Shown here one piece after another: positions 16,409 through 26,065 of a stretch of DNA of 64,000 nucleotides. Positions within the stretch are counted from its first letter, which is position 1, and every line of letters starts with the position of its first letter. Source of the stretch: Clostridium sp. HBUAS56010. Lineage in GTDB: Bacteria; Bacillota; Clostridia; Lachnospirales; Lachnospiraceae. The position numbers and the translations under genes are program-made. A model generated the notes under the pieces. That model was not told the DNA's origin and did no database searches. It was given only the letters and a program-made list of their open reading frames with translations. The DNA is taken from positions 368,190-432,189 of the forward strand of contig NZ_SULJ01000002.1 of NCBI RefSeq assembly GCF_007115105.1, in the 5' to 3' direction.

Positions 16409-19400
16409 TTACTGCATTGTAGTAACTACTTTTCCATCTTTAATCCACTGACCACTCTCATTTACTTGATATTTTCCATCTATTACAATTTTTTTAATCA
16501 ATTTTCCCCTTGTTCCATCAGAGACAGGATTAAAATAATACCAGGCATTTTCAACAACCTGCCATCCTGTAAGCATCTGCCCCTGGGTTCCATCGGACAT
16601 TGCTTTTAGGTAATAACTGTTTCCATCGACATCTGTATACCAGCCTGTTACCATAAATCCATCGGCATCAAACCGGAACCAGGAAGCCTTCTCCTGTGCT
16701 GCCGTTGCGTAAGGATTGCTGATATAAGCCCACTCATTGGCAAACGTACGGTTGGAAGCAAAGATCCATTTTCCATTTGCTGTCTGTGTCCAGGTTCCTG
16801 TTACGGCTCCTGCCGGTGCCGCTGGTCCCTGGGTATTTCCAGCCTTTGTCACTCCTACAGAACGGCTTCCTCCTCCGCCTCCGGAAGATCCGCCTCCGGA
16901 ACTTCTCCGGCTGTGTTCCGTTGCATTTGCCTGAAAGGTTAATGTCACCAGGCATTCAGCCGCTTTTCCTCCATCTCTGGCAGTGGCAGTAATCTTCACA
17001 ACCTTTTCCGATTTATACGGAGCTTTTTTCATGGCTTCCTTGATCCATGCCCCACCATCTACGGGAAGAATCCTTCCCTGGGAATCAACGGATAAGGCAT
17101 CCGGGTCCGAGGAAGTCCACAAAACGGTCTGATCGTATGGTCTGTGTTCCATGGAATTCGTAAGAGTGGGAAAAACCACCGCTGAAAGTTTCTTTTCTTC
17201 AAATCCTTTCTTTTCGGTTATCCGGGAATCAATATCTCCTGCCATCTGGTAAATCAACAAATAGGATACTTCCCTTTGGTTCAAAGAAATCCCCTCCGGT
17301 ACTACTCTTGTCTGGTCATCCGTTACAAAGTGGATCGTTACCTGGCAGGAAGCAGAAGCCTGGTTTCCAAGCCGGTCTCTTCCGTTTACGGTAACCACCG
17401 TTTCCCGGCTTCCACTGCCCGATACGCTGGCATAGGGATCATTGCTTCGGATTCCATCATCGGTTGCCATGATATTTCTGATCCATGCCGAATCGCTTAC
17501 CGCCAAAATAGAAGCTTCCCGGTATGCTCCCTGATCCTGCACCACCCGGATCACAGCATCGTCCGAACTTGTCCAGTTTACTTCTTCTCTGGAAAAGAAA
17601 TCCGGGGTAAACGTTGCAGTTAATGATTGGGGAGCGGTTACCGTGATCCGTTCCTCTGGTGCCCTCCGGTCTCCGGTCAGAGTTCTCTTTACGGTATAGG
17701 TAAGAGCCTGTTTATCAAGGACTGCCCCTTCCGTTGCTACAAGTGTCTGATCCAGGATCTGGAACGTAACATTGATCCGGCTGTTGGCGGTACAGGGCTT
17801 TCCTTCAAAAGAAGTGGACGGTCTGGTCTGTGCCGTCAGCACTGCTATCCCACCGCTTTGATGTCCTGCCCCGTAAATGGTTTGAGGAATCTTATTCTGG
17901 TAACTTCCCTCCGCCTGTTTCCGTTCCGCTTCTTCTATAATCGACTGAAAAAATGTAGCTCCGAGATTGACGGAAAGACTGGCAGACTTTTCTGTATAAC
18001 CGTCCGCTTCCTCATCGCCATTCTGCTCCAGAGTAATCAGCTCCGGATCATCAATGCTCCATTTTATCCGGTTATCTGCCACATCGTTGTTGGCATCAAT
18101 CACTGCCTGGATATGGACTGGCTGCACCTGGGTTCCTCTGTCCAGAACTCCGTTGATATACCGGGCAATCAGCTTTCCTTCCTTATTCTTGATTTCCGTT
18201 GTCTTTACTGGATTCTTGCGGTTTCCTGTTCTGGTTTGTGTCACTGCAAAGGTATAACTTTCTGGATTTACCTTTAAGTCCACTGCTACCTTTTTATAAG
18301 TTGCAGATACGGAGATATTCTCCTCTGGCATCGTAAATCCATAGGCATGGCTGCTTTCAGAATAAGCGGTACTGCTCTTTTTGCCCTTTTCATTCATATA
18401 GAAAGGAGAACCTTCCATCTGGTACTTTTCTGTATCCGTATTTTGGGCTGCTGTTGTTACAATCACAGATGTGTCCGGTGCAATGGCTCCCCGGTGTTCC
18501 TTATCAATGGGCTTGGAGTATTGGGAACTTCCCCTTACTTCCAGGGACGCTACATCATAAAAGTTCTGACCATTTGCTATGGTATCAATCTGATTGACAT
18601 TAATCAGATACCCTCTTACGGGCTTTCCCATAGAATCCGGTGCAAAATGGTCCAGGGTATCATCTCCTGATTCTTCATCCAGTATGGTTAGAATCCCGTT
18701 TTCCAGTTCTTCATAAAAATACTGACTGGATACCGATTTCTTTACTCCTCCCTGGACCAAGGTATAATAATTATCCCCGGTATGCCAGTAACCAACATGG
18801 GCATCATAGGTATAATCATTATCATCATCAATTTCTGATCCACACACACTGGCACTGATTTTACTCTCTGTATCTGCAAACAGGTAAGCCACATCTTCTA
18901 TGTAATTAAAGTTGTTTGTAACACCTGCTCTGGTACCTAGAAAGGTTCCTTCCCTTGCCAAAGAGCCAAGATTGGAATTTCCAATGGTTCCGGCAAAACG
19001 TGCTACCTTTAGCTTTCCTGCACCATATTCTCCTGTAATACCGCCAATGGCAGTGGAATGATTCCCTCCAATGGTTCCGCTTACATAGGTGTTGAAAATG
19101 TTGGACGCATTCTGGTATCCAACGATTCCTCCCACATATCCGGTTCCTTGAATTCTTCCAGTGCTGTTGTTGCCAGTAAATACCGTACAGTCCATGATGG
19201 TTGAGGAAGAGGCAACACCTGCAATTCCGCCCGCATAGATGGTTTCTGTTCCATCTTTGGCATCAATTGCCACTTTATCACACGTTGCATTCTCAATAAT
19301 ACTTTCACTGATCTCCCCGGCAATTCCACCAGTAATTCCAGTGGAACTGATTGCTGCATTTTTTACAGTAACATTGCGTATCCGGCTATTTTGTGCATAC

Positions 19401-20113
19401 CCCACAACAATGCCCGTTCGTTCATTTCCCTTTACGAAACTGCCTTTCTCCGGAAGAATTGTTAAATTTTCAATGGAAGAATCTGCTATCGCACCAAACA
19501 AACCAACATTGTTAGTATTTGGAAAAGAATCTAACTTAAAGTTTTTAATCCTTTTCCCATTTCCATCAAAATGACCCATAAACGGATATGGAACCTCTCC
19601 ATTAACTTCTGATGAATCTCTGTAAAATCCGATGGGAATCCAACTCACTCCCTGCAGGTCAATATCATTTCCCAGTGCAAAATAACAGCCAGAATAATCA
19701 CCTGCATACTTGACGCCTTCTGCTTCCGGCACCAGCATTCCCATGGCTGTCAGTTCAGACACCCCCATAAGCTGTTCCCGATTCTTGATCAAATATGGTC
19801 TTTTCTCTGTTCCATCGCCTTGTTTCCCATTTAAAAATTCAAAACTGGTTTTCCCTGTCCAGTCATCCCATATATCCCCAAGAGAGCTGATTGCAGTTAT
19901 TTTATTCCCCTTGATTAATGCAGGAGAAGGCAACTCAATGAAATGCAAAGGTGGTTTTTGTGTCTGAGAAGGGGTGCTAACCGGAACCTTTTCTTCTCCT
20001 TCAATTAATCCGCTCGTATTCGCATGTACCATTCCTATGGGAAAAATCATTAATACCATTGCAACACACCCTATATATCTTACCCCTCTTATAAAACATT
20101 TTCTTTCTGCCAT
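16409..20113 (-). CDS. Secreted GLUG/Ig-like protein with C-terminal cell-wall-binding repeats (1,234 aa)
   Basis: The start is set at the ATG after AAAAGGAGTGATGGTAAG. The longer in-frame extension overlaps the upstream gene and has no SD. The signal peptide includes VAMVLMIFPIGMVHA. Residues about 110-430 contain GLUG-type repeats (VGLFGAIADSSIENLTI, AGGIAGVASSSTIMDC). Then come at least three Ig-like modules with W-[ST]-x-[DS]-D cores (WSIDDPELI, WTSSDDAV, WTSSDPDA). A Ser/Gly linker precedes choline/glucan-binding-type repeats at the C-terminus (SWFRFDADGFMVTGWYTDVD, WYYFNPVSDG). The protein is expected to be non-covalently held at the cell wall. It is third in an operon of exported proteins. 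Confidence 0.85.
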   Translation of the reverse strand: MAERKCFIRGVRYIGCVAMVLMIFPIGMVHANTSGLIEGEEKVPVSTPSQTQKPPLHFIELPSPALIKGNKITAISSLGDIWDDWTGKTSFEFLNGKQGDGTEKRPYLIKNREQLMGVSELTAMGMLVPEAEGVKYAGDYSGCYFALGNDIDLQGVSWIPIGFYRDSSEVNGEVPYPFMGHFDGNGKRIKNFKLDSFPNTNNVGLFGAIADSSIENLTILPEKGSFVKGNERTGIVVGYAQNSRIRNVTVKNAAISSTGITGGIAGEISESIIENATCDKVAIDAKDGTETIYAGGIAGVASSSTIMDCTVFTGNNSTGRIQGTGYVGGIVGYQNASNIFNTYVSGTIGGNHSTAIGGITGEYGAGKLKVARFAGTIGNSNLGSLAREGTFLGTRAGVTNNFNYIEDVAYLFADTESKISASVCGSEIDDDNDYTYDAHVGYWHTGDNYYTLVQGGVKKSVSSQYFYEELENGILTILDEESGDDTLDHFAPDSMGKPVRGYLINVNQIDTIANGQNFYDVASLEVRGSSQYSKPIDKEHRGAIAPDTSVIVTTAAQNTDTEKYQMEGSPFYMNEKGKKSSTAYSESSHAYGFTMPEENISVSATYKKVAVDLKVNPESYTFAVTQTRTGNRKNPVKTTEIKNKEGKLIARYINGVLDRGTQVQPVHIQAVIDANNDVADNRIKWSIDDPELITLEQNGDEEADGYTEKSASLSVNLGATFFQSIIEEAERKQAEGSYQNKIPQTIYGAGHQSGGIAVLTAQTRPSTSFEGKPCTANSRINVTFQILDQTLVATEGAVLDKQALTYTVKRTLTGDRRAPEERITVTAPQSLTATFTPDFFSREEVNWTSSDDAVIRVVQDQGAYREASILAVSDSAWIRNIMATDDGIRSNDPYASVSGSGSRETVVTVNGRDRLGNQASASCQVTIHFVTDDQTRVVPEGISLNQREVSYLLIYQMAGDIDSRITEKKGFEEKKLSAVVFPTLTNSMEHRPYDQTVLWTSSDPDALSVDSQGRILPVDGGAWIKEAMKKAPYKSEKVVKITATARDGGKAAECLVTLTFQANATEHSRRSSGGGSSGGGGGSRSVGVTKAGNTQGPAAPAGAVTGTWTQTANGKWIFASNRTFANEWAYISNPYATAAQEKASWFRFDADGFMVTGWYTDVDGNSYYLKAMSDGTQGQMLTGWQVVENAWYYFNPVSDGTRGKLIKKIVIDGKYQVNESGQWIKDGKVVTTMQ

Positions 20114-20169
20114 CTTACCATCACTCCTTTTCGTTTTATGTAACATATAAATAAGCAGAAACCTTTCGT

Positions 20170-22350
20170 TTACTCCCCTTGCAATAAAGCCATAACCGGA
20201 CGAATCCCTATACTGGAGTCTGTTATTTTTACCGGACAAATGTTGCCCTCTGCAAGGTTTATCACATAAATACCTGGTCCATTGGTCTGAGGAGTCCGTA
20301 AATAGTACCCTTTTGAATAAGCAGATATCTGAGACTGGGGATTGTTTTCCTCGCTCCCATTAAATTTCCACAAGTACTTTCTATATCTAATAACTTCATC
20401 CACAGAGAGAATAAATACCCGATCCTGTAATTGTTGAAACCCATTTACTTGCCTTTGTAATTGTTCCACTGAAAATTGCTCGTATGTTCTCAGATCTGTT
20501 GCCCCCAAATAGGACTCTGCTGTTCCAATAAAAGTTTCAAAAATATGATCATCCTCTGAATTTTCAAGAAGCCAGTTTCGTATTAGGGAATACTTATAAT
20601 TATTGCTGCTTCCGAAATGCCATCTCCCTGTTTTCCCTAAAACGTCAGATCTGATTACCTGGTCACAAAGAAACAGGGCAAGTCTCTGCTCATTTCCCAT
20701 GGCATCTTCGTAGTCATCATCAATGCAACGAAACAGATAATCCTTACCACCAATTTTTCTAACCTGCACATCCCCAATGCTGTAATGAACCCTGTCAGGT
20801 TCCTGATCTGCTGGCTCCTGACATATATCACAGATACCAGTTCCATCCCTGTCTATATGCCCTGCCGCAGTTATCTGAGCGGACTCTTTTTTTCCACATT
20901 TCCTGCACTGGATTGTCAGGTATCCATTACCGGTACACGTAGCTGCCTTTCTATCAATAATCTGGTAATCATGGCTGCATTTATTTTCTTCAAATGTTTT
21001 TACAAATCCCACCCTCAACACCGTGTAGGCAACATCCAATATTTTAAATTCATCCACAATCAGGCTTGAGATATTGATTACATTTGAAAATCTTTGACCA
21101 ACCAATGATGCGTCCGGCACATACCCTGCACCAATTAAATACACCTCCTTTCTTTCTGTTCCATCTGCCCTGGATATCAGATTAAAAAGTCTTTCATTTC
21201 CTTCCTCCCGATTATTTGTTATAACCCCCTGGCTGCCTGGTTCTTCTCCTGTAATAGACCGGTCGGATTCTTTCACAACATCCAGCCATTTATTCAGCCG
21301 CTCCTTTCCTTCTGCATCCAAGTCTGATATCTCCGGGACATATTCTCCTTTTTGAAACTCAATATAGTATTTCTGAACTCCAGTGCCATTTACAACAACA
21401 CTCCATGGACTTGATGTGAGAGCGTGATAATAATACTGATCTTTTCCCATAACGATTTCTGGAAAATCAACAGATAAACTTCTTCCCTCTTTTGTCCTTC
21501 CTTCTTGAGCCTTTAAAATTTCCTTATGTGGATTTCCCTTTTCTACAAATTTTATATTCCACTTAACTGTTCTCGCCTCTGAAGGAGTTGCTGATAATTT
21601 CTTCCTATAATAAATGGTCAATGCAGCCAGATCTCCCGTCAGTTTCAAATTATCATTCTGTCCATTGCAAATACTGTAACCGGCTATATCAGGAAATTTT
21701 AGTTTTATAGTTTCACCTGTTTTTCCAGTTCCATTTATAATTTGAAGAATCGTCCTGTCATCAATATCCATATACTGCAAGACATAATGACACTGCTTAT
21801 AAGGAACCGCCTCCTCCCTCTTTTTATCTGTGACATTATCCCGGGACTTTCTAACCTTAGAATTTTTATCAACAGTACCTCTCTTTCCTTTGCCTGAAGA
21901 AGAACTTTTCTTTTTTCTGCTGGAAACCACTTTTTCTTTCACTGTCTCTATTCCCTTTCCCGGAATCTCAATAACTTTCCCTCCCTGAATCCATGCACCA
22001 GAAACATCCACCCAGTATCCATCTGGAGTAATTGTATTTGCATACATTGATCCCTGTGGATATTCTTTCTCTGCTTTTGGAGACAGATAATAACACCGCC
22101 CATGAATCCATTGCCAGCCGGTTATCATCCTTCCTATAGGCCCATTAGGTTCCGGGGTTAAAAAGTACCACCTCTCATCAATCAACCGCCAGCCCACAGC
22201 AGCATTTCCTCCATTCTCATAGAAATACCACTCTTCTCCCACCTGCTGCCAGCCATCTCTTTCCTGCCTTTGCTCCATGCTTGCTTCTGCGGTTATTGAA
22301 TACCATAAAATTGCAATAATGACCAAAACAAAATTTCCATATCTCTTCAT
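20170..22350 (-). CDS. Secreted protein with N-terminal cell-wall-binding repeats and DUF6273-like C-terminus (726 aa)
   Basis: A signal peptide (to about residue 23) is followed by cell-wall-binding repeats (GWQQVGEEWYFYENGGNAAV, GWRLIDERWYFL), then a Lys/Ser-rich linker near 145-175. Two MucBP-like beta modules follow (near 185-250 and 260-345). Near residues 465-515 a Cys-rich module has the spacing TCTGNGYLTIQCRKCGKKES...CDICQEP, as in many clostridial surface proteins. The C-terminal 210 residues resemble DUF6273 (YSIGDVQVRKIGGKDYLFRC; closing GIRPVMALL). It starts six bases after the upstream gene. Its function is unknown; the architecture suggests a surface-attached binding protein. 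Confidence 0.8.
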   Translation of the reverse strand: MKRYGNFVLVIIAILWYSITAEASMEQRQERDGWQQVGEEWYFYENGGNAAVGWRLIDERWYFLTPEPNGPIGRMITGWQWIHGRCYYLSPKAEKEYPQGSMYANTITPDGYWVDVSGAWIQGGKVIEIPGKGIETVKEKVVSSRKKKSSSSGKGKRGTVDKNSKVRKSRDNVTDKKREEAVPYKQCHYVLQYMDIDDRTILQIINGTGKTGETIKLKFPDIAGYSICNGQNDNLKLTGDLAALTIYYRKKLSATPSEARTVKWNIKFVEKGNPHKEILKAQEGRTKEGRSLSVDFPEIVMGKDQYYYHALTSSPWSVVVNGTGVQKYYIEFQKGEYVPEISDLDAEGKERLNKWLDVVKESDRSITGEEPGSQGVITNNREEGNERLFNLISRADGTERKEVYLIGAGYVPDASLVGQRFSNVINISSLIVDEFKILDVAYTVLRVGFVKTFEENKCSHDYQIIDRKAATCTGNGYLTIQCRKCGKKESAQITAAGHIDRDGTGICDICQEPADQEPDRVHYSIGDVQVRKIGGKDYLFRCIDDDYEDAMGNEQRLALFLCDQVIRSDVLGKTGRWHFGSSNNYKYSLIRNWLLENSEDDHIFETFIGTAESYLGATDLRTYEQFSVEQLQRQVNGFQQLQDRVFILSVDEVIRYRKYLWKFNGSEENNPQSQISAYSKGYYLRTPQTNGPGIYVINLAEGNICPVKITDSSIGIRPVMALLQGE

Positions 22351-22356
22351 ATGATC

Positions 22357-23316
22357 CTATTCCCTCTTCTTTCTGCGAAATTTCAACCATTTTATTAGAT
22401 AAATCACAAAACCAAACACAACGACAACAACCAGAAGCGATAAGGTTACCACCACAGTCTTACTAAATATCAGCCATTTTCCTTTCTCTCGCTCACTTTC
22501 TTCCCCCAGACGGAACATCTCTCTATCTTGCTCCTGTACCTCTTTCCATCCATCTGTAGCAGAATCAAACCCCTCGTAGAACGATACACACAAATACCCT
22601 TGCTTTTTGGGAAAGACTGCATTTCCTCCATAAGTAACACGATAATCCCCAACTTTTTTTCTTCCTGTAACCACAGCCTTTCTACAAATCACACCACGCT
22701 TGTCCATATAAGGTGGTCCATTCCACACAGCATCAGTAATCTCATAACGATCTGGTGTAACCCCGATTTCTTTCAGAAGTTCCGTTTCACAGCCTTCAAA
22801 CTCGGGTTTTTCATGATTAGATGAAATCACTTTATCACCTAACTGGTAATAATCTGCATCATAAGAATGGAACATTGCTAAAAATGAAAAATCGGAGGTC
22901 CACTGTTCCTTATTCAACTGGACCGTCAAAATCGGATAATCCGCTTCTATATTTTGACCTGTTCTCTCATCCTTTGTGGTAATAGAAAGCCGCTTAGGAA
23001 TCTGTTCCAGCCCTTCCACCTTCTCATACAAAACCGTTTCTTTTACATGTTCTATCCGTTTCTGAATCGGATAAGGTTCAAAATTCCATCTCTTTAGCCT
23101 GAATTGATTTCCATATTGGTCTACATAACTTGTCTCGGGTAAATACGTCTCCTTCTCATCTTCTGAAATCTCGGTCTTTATTACAATTTCTCTGGGATGT
23201 GTCTCTTTTTTTATCTCACTGTTCTCCAATGCCCAAGCACAGCTCTCCCACATTCCTCCTTTAAAAACAGTAAAAATAACGACAAATAAAATCATTGTCC
23301 TTTTTCCTGTAAACAA
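22357..23316 (-). CDS. Exported protein with C-terminal membrane anchor (319 aa)
   Basis: The start codon is TTG, seven bases after GGAGG; an ATG seven codons later has a poorer SD. The N-terminal hydrophobic segment (MILFVVIFTVFKGGMWESCA) is a signal peptide. The external domain of about 240 residues is unrecognised. Near the C-terminus a long hydrophobic stretch (VVVTLSLLVVVVVFGFVIYL) and a basic tail (KFRRKKRE) anchor the protein. It is the first gene of the exported-protein operon; the next gene starts six bases later. Its role might be in assembly or anchoring of the two partners, but this is inference only. Confidence 0.75.
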   Translation of the reverse strand: MFTGKRTMILFVVIFTVFKGGMWESCAWALENSEIKKETHPREIVIKTEISEDEKETYLPETSYVDQYGNQFRLKRWNFEPYPIQKRIEHVKETVLYEKVEGLEQIPKRLSITTKDERTGQNIEADYPILTVQLNKEQWTSDFSFLAMFHSYDADYYQLGDKVISSNHEKPEFEGCETELLKEIGVTPDRYEITDAVWNGPPYMDKRGVICRKAVVTGRKKVGDYRVTYGGNAVFPKKQGYLCVSFYEGFDSATDGWKEVQEQDREMFRLGEESEREKGKWLIFSKTVVVTLSLLVVVVVFGFVIYLIKWLKFRRKKRE

Positions 23317-23767
23317 TCAATTTCCTCCTGTAACATTTTTTAATTTTATAAAATGGGTAAAATAACGAAAGGTCTGAACAACCTGATAAAATAGAATTAG
23401 AATTAAAGAATCATTTAAATCAGAAATATAAATCACAACCAAAACTTAAATATATGAACTTAACACTTAATAAATGTACCATTAAAAAACAACTCTTAAC
23501 TAAAATAAAAACGAACTGCAAAAAATCATATTGAGATAATAATCAAAAGACAAAATAAAATGATGAAACAGAATTTGTATAAATAAAAAGAAAAAAGACT
23601 GATACAAAGATATGTATAGAGTATAAACCAAAACTCAAAAATAATCAATCACCTTTTTTAAACTATACCTCCATTTGCAAATTATTAAATTTGCATAAAT
23701 TTACATAGTATCCCCTTACTTTTTCGTTACAATTTATAAATGATTAGTATTCTGAACATTTCCTGCA
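23317..23767. other. AT-rich intergenic region upstream of the exported-protein operon
   Basis: About 450 bases of very AT-rich DNA without a credible ORF. It should hold the promoter of the 22357-23316 operon, but no pair of boxes with normal spacing stands out. A silenced or specially regulated promoter is possible. Confidence 0.4.
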
Positions 23768-23795
23768 TATAATCATATTAGCAGATAATATCTGC
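23768..23795 (+). promoter_or_regulatory. Candidate toxin promoter and palindrome
   Basis: TATAAT (23768-23773) has only a weak -35 (TAGTAT, 17 bases upstream). A perfect 7-1-7 palindrome, GCAGATA-A-TATCTGC, lies at 23781-23795, where the transcript would start. It may be an operator or a protective 5' hairpin. Confidence 0.4.
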
Positions 23796-23853
23796 AAGGC
23801 AATCGTGTATGGGGCAGTTGACTTCTATTCTACATAGAATGGAGGGGTTGCTT

Positions 23854-23940
23854 ATGAAGAATTTTGACTTTAAAGACCTGATGTCTTTTGGTACGTTCAT
23901 CTTAGCACTACTGACATTCATTTTCATGAAATGTCAATAA
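23854..23940 (+). CDS. Putative holin-like type I toxin (28 aa)
   Basis: The peptide MKNFDFKDLMSFGTFILALL continues as TFIFMKCQ. A short charged start, SFGTFILALLTF and a single membrane helix are the hallmarks of the small holin-like toxin family (Hol_Tox; related to TxpA/Fst-type peptides). A GGAGGGG SD lies 8 bases before the ATG. It directly follows a small hairpin (ATTCTA/TAGAAT) that could hide the SD. A terminator follows the stop codon. Such peptides insert into the membrane and are normally silenced by an antisense or trans RNA; this one is flanked by a convergent promoter. The assignment rests on motif recognition. Confidence 0.7.
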   Translation: MKNFDFKDLMSFGTFILALLTFIFMKCQ

Positions 23941-23943
23941 TGA

Positions 23944-23985
23944 AAAAAACCTCCCCTGTACTTTGGCCGGTAGGGAAGGTTTCTT
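23944..23985. terminator. Bidirectional terminator of the toxin locus
   Basis: Arms AAACCTCCCC (23947-23956) and GGGAAGGTTT (23973-23982) pair with one mismatch, extended inside by TAC/GTA. A-rich sequence precedes it and T-rich sequence follows, so it can end transcripts from both sides. Confidence 0.65.
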
Positions 23986-24028
23986 AGAACATCAAACGGT
24001 CAACCACCCTGTGGCGATTGCCTCTTTT
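23945..24028 (-). ncRNA. Candidate antitoxin RNA convergent with the holin-like toxin
   Basis: A minus-strand promoter TTGTAA (24057-24062), 16-base spacer, TATAAT (24035-24040) faces the toxin gene. A transcript from about 24028 would carry GGCAATCG and GTTGAC near its 5' end and stop at the shared terminator, overlapping the 3' end of the toxin mRNA. The existence and ends of the RNA are inferred. Confidence 0.45.
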
Positions 24029-24096
24029 AAGTATATTATAAAAACCATTTAAAATATTACAAGTACATGCATTTTTTTCAAAAAATTCAAACTTTT

Positions 24097-25170
24097 TTAA
24101 TTTTCATTCAGTCTTGCAAGCTTTTCTGCCTGATCTGCTGCAATCAGAGAATCCAGTAATTCATAAATATCCCCGTTCATGATTGCGTCAATCTTGTACA
24201 AGGTTAATTTAATCCGGTGATCTGTCACCCGTCCCTGAGGGAAATTATAAGTACGGATTTTTTCAGAACGATCACCTGTTCCGATCTGGCTTCGCCTTTC
24301 TTCAGCCTCTGAATTCTGTCTCTTTTCCAATTCCAAATCATAAAGTTTGGAGCGGAGCAGACGAAATGCCTTTTCCTTATTTTGAAGCTGTGACTTCTCA
24401 GTCTGGCTATAAATAACGATTCCAGTTGGGTTATGGGTCAGACGAACAGCGGAATCCGTAGTATTTACACACTGACCGCCATTTCCTGATGCACGCATGA
24501 CATCAATTCTGATATCCTTATCCTCAATTACAACATCAAACTCTTCTGCCTCTGGCATAACAGCAACCGTAGCAGTCGATGTATGGATTCTTCCTCCGCT
24601 CTCCGTCTCAGGAACCCTTTGAACACGATGAACACCACTTTCATACTTCATCTTAGAATATGCACCTTTTCCGGTAATCATGGCTACAACTTCTTTGAAT
24701 CCGCCAATTCCACTTTCATTTACACTAATTAACTCAACCTTCCAGCGCTGGCTTTCTGCATAGTTTACATACATACGGTAAAGCTGTGATGCAAACAAAG
24801 CAGCTTCATCGCCGCCTGCCCCTGCCCGGATTTCAAGAATAATATTCTTATCATCATTGGGATCTTTCGGCAACAGAAGAATCTTAAGTTCCTGTTCCAG
24901 TTCCTCGATTTTCTTCTTTGCATCGGATAATTCTTCCTTTGCCATCTCCCGCATCTCTTCATCGCTTTCTTCTTCAAGAAGAGAGAGGCTGTCTTCAACC
25001 GCCTGTTTTGCCTTCTTATACTGTGTATAAGCTTCAACCAGATCCGCCAGATCTGCCTGCTCCTTCATTAATTTACGAAAACGGTTCTGATCTTCTGCAA
25101 CAGACGGATTATTAAGCTCCTGCATCAATTCTTCATAGTGAATTAAAATATCATCTAACCTGTCAAACAT
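24097..25170 (-). CDS. prfA: Peptide chain release factor 1
   Basis: The 357-residue protein recognises UAA/UAG in the ribosomal A site and triggers hydrolysis of peptidyl-tRNA. Visible are the N-terminal coiled region, the RF1-type PxT codon-reading motif (P187-E-T189 in RVPETES) and the GGQ motif at residues 231-233 in [15 protein letters not shown]. The start ATG follows GGAGG by six bases. The longer frame upstream runs back over prmC's end and is not needed. prmC, which methylates the GGQ glutamine, is the gene just upstream (40 bases), the usual arrangement. Confidence 0.98.
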   Translation of the reverse strand: MFDRLDDILIHYEELMQELNNPSVAEDQNRFRKLMKEQADLADLVEAYTQYKKAKQAVEDSLSLLEEESDEEMREMAKEELSDAKKKIEELEQELKILLLPKDPNDDKNIILEIRAGAGGDEAALFASQLYRMYVNYAESQRWKVELISVNESGIGGFKEVVAMITGKGAYSKMKYESGVHRVQRVPETESGGRIHTSTATVAVMPEAEEFDVVIEDKDIRIDVMRASGNGGQCVNTTDSAVRLTHNPTGIVIYSQTEKSQLQNKEKAFRLLRSKLYDLELEKRQNSEAEERRSQIGTGDRSEKIRTYNFPQGRVTDHRIKLTLYKIDAIMNGDIYELLDSLIAADQAEKLARLNEN

Positions 25171-25210
25171 AGGTAACCTCCTGAATCTATAAAATGGGCC
25201 TTGCCCACAC

Positions 25211-26065
25211 TTATTTGAATACGGCACACACCACACGATTCAGCCCTGCCGCATCCCTTACTACCCGTAACTCCTTAAATCCCGCATCACAGAACAAACT
25301 TTTTACCGATTCTGCCTGATCATACCCGATTTCAAAATACACCGCTCCTCCATGCTTTAAAAATGCCTTTGCTCCTACAATAAGATGTCTGTAAAAATAA
25401 AGACCATCTTCCATTCCATCAAGAGCCAGCATTGGTTCATAATCCTTCACTTCTGGCTGGAGCCCTGAAATCACTTGTGTAGGAATATATGGTGGATTGG
25501 ACACAATAATATCAAATTTCATTTCTTTCTCAAATGAGGAGAATAAATCACTTTCTATAAAACGAATCTGACCTGGTCCTACCAGAACTTCTGCATTCTT
25601 TTTTGCAACTTCTAAAGCATCTTTGGAAATATCCACAGCAGTAACATGATCAAACGTTCCAAGACGTGATAAACTTATGGCAATACAACCGCTTCCCGTA
25701 CACATATCAAGAACTTCTGGCTGCTTTCCCTTATAGTCTTTTAATATTAACTCTACCAGGGTTTCTGTGTCCTGTCTGGGAATCAGCACATGCTCATTGA
25801 TATAAAATTCCAATCCCATAAACTCACAGCGCCCTATAATCTGCTGTAACGGAATTCTCTTAGAGCGAAGTTGAACCATAGATCTGTATTTTGAAACAGC
25901 CTCTTCTTGCACTTGAGTCTGGTTTCTGTCCAGCAGGAAATGAGTCATATCCGTTTGAAACGCTTCAAAAAGCAGGTATTTTGCATCCAGGGATGCTTCT
26001 TCCACACCTGCTTTTTCCAATGCCTCTGTCCCCTCTTCCAGTAAAGACTGCATCGAAAGACTCAT
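25211..26065 (-). CDS. prmC: Release factor glutamine N5-methyltransferase
   Basis: The 284-residue protein methylates the Gln of the GGQ motif in release factors, using S-adenosylmethionine. It has a helical N-terminal domain that binds the release factor, the SAM motif [14 protein letters not shown] (about 120-133) and the catalytic NPPYIP motif (190-195). Its ATG overlaps the stop codon of the DUF1385 gene (ATGA type, four bases), so the two are translationally coupled. prfA follows. Confidence 0.97.
   Translation of the reverse strand: MSLSMQSLLEEGTEALEKAGVEEASLDAKYLLFEAFQTDMTHFLLDRNQTQVQEEAVSKYRSMVQLRSKRIPLQQIIGRCEFMGLEFYINEHVLIPRQDTETLVELILKDYKGKQPEVLDMCTGSGCIAISLSRLGTFDHVTAVDISKDALEVAKKNAEVLVGPGQIRFIESDLFSSFEKEMKFDIIVSNPPYIPTQVISGLQPEVKDYEPMLALDGMEDGLYFYRHLIVGAKAFLKHGGAVYFEIGYDQAESVKSLFCDAGFKELRVVRDAAGLNRVVCAVFK

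Larger units (their letters stand above)
23798..24022. repeat. Inverted leader motif flanking the toxin ORF
   Basis: The left arm (23798-23822) runs from GGCAATCG to GTTGAC; the right arm (23999-24022) is its imperfect reverse complement, GTCAAC to CGATTGCC. Each convergent transcript would thus start with the same motif, and a read-through mRNA could close 5' on 3'. Confidence 0.55.

Noticed and set aside
17627-18277. A 216-codon plus-strand frame inside the GLUG protein gene
   Set aside because: It has no SD. The opposite frame has clear domain structure across the same stretch.
20114-20239. Upstream extension of the GLUG protein start
   Set aside because: It overlaps the end of the previous gene, lacks an SD and is not signal-peptide-like; the ATG at 20113 has a good SD.
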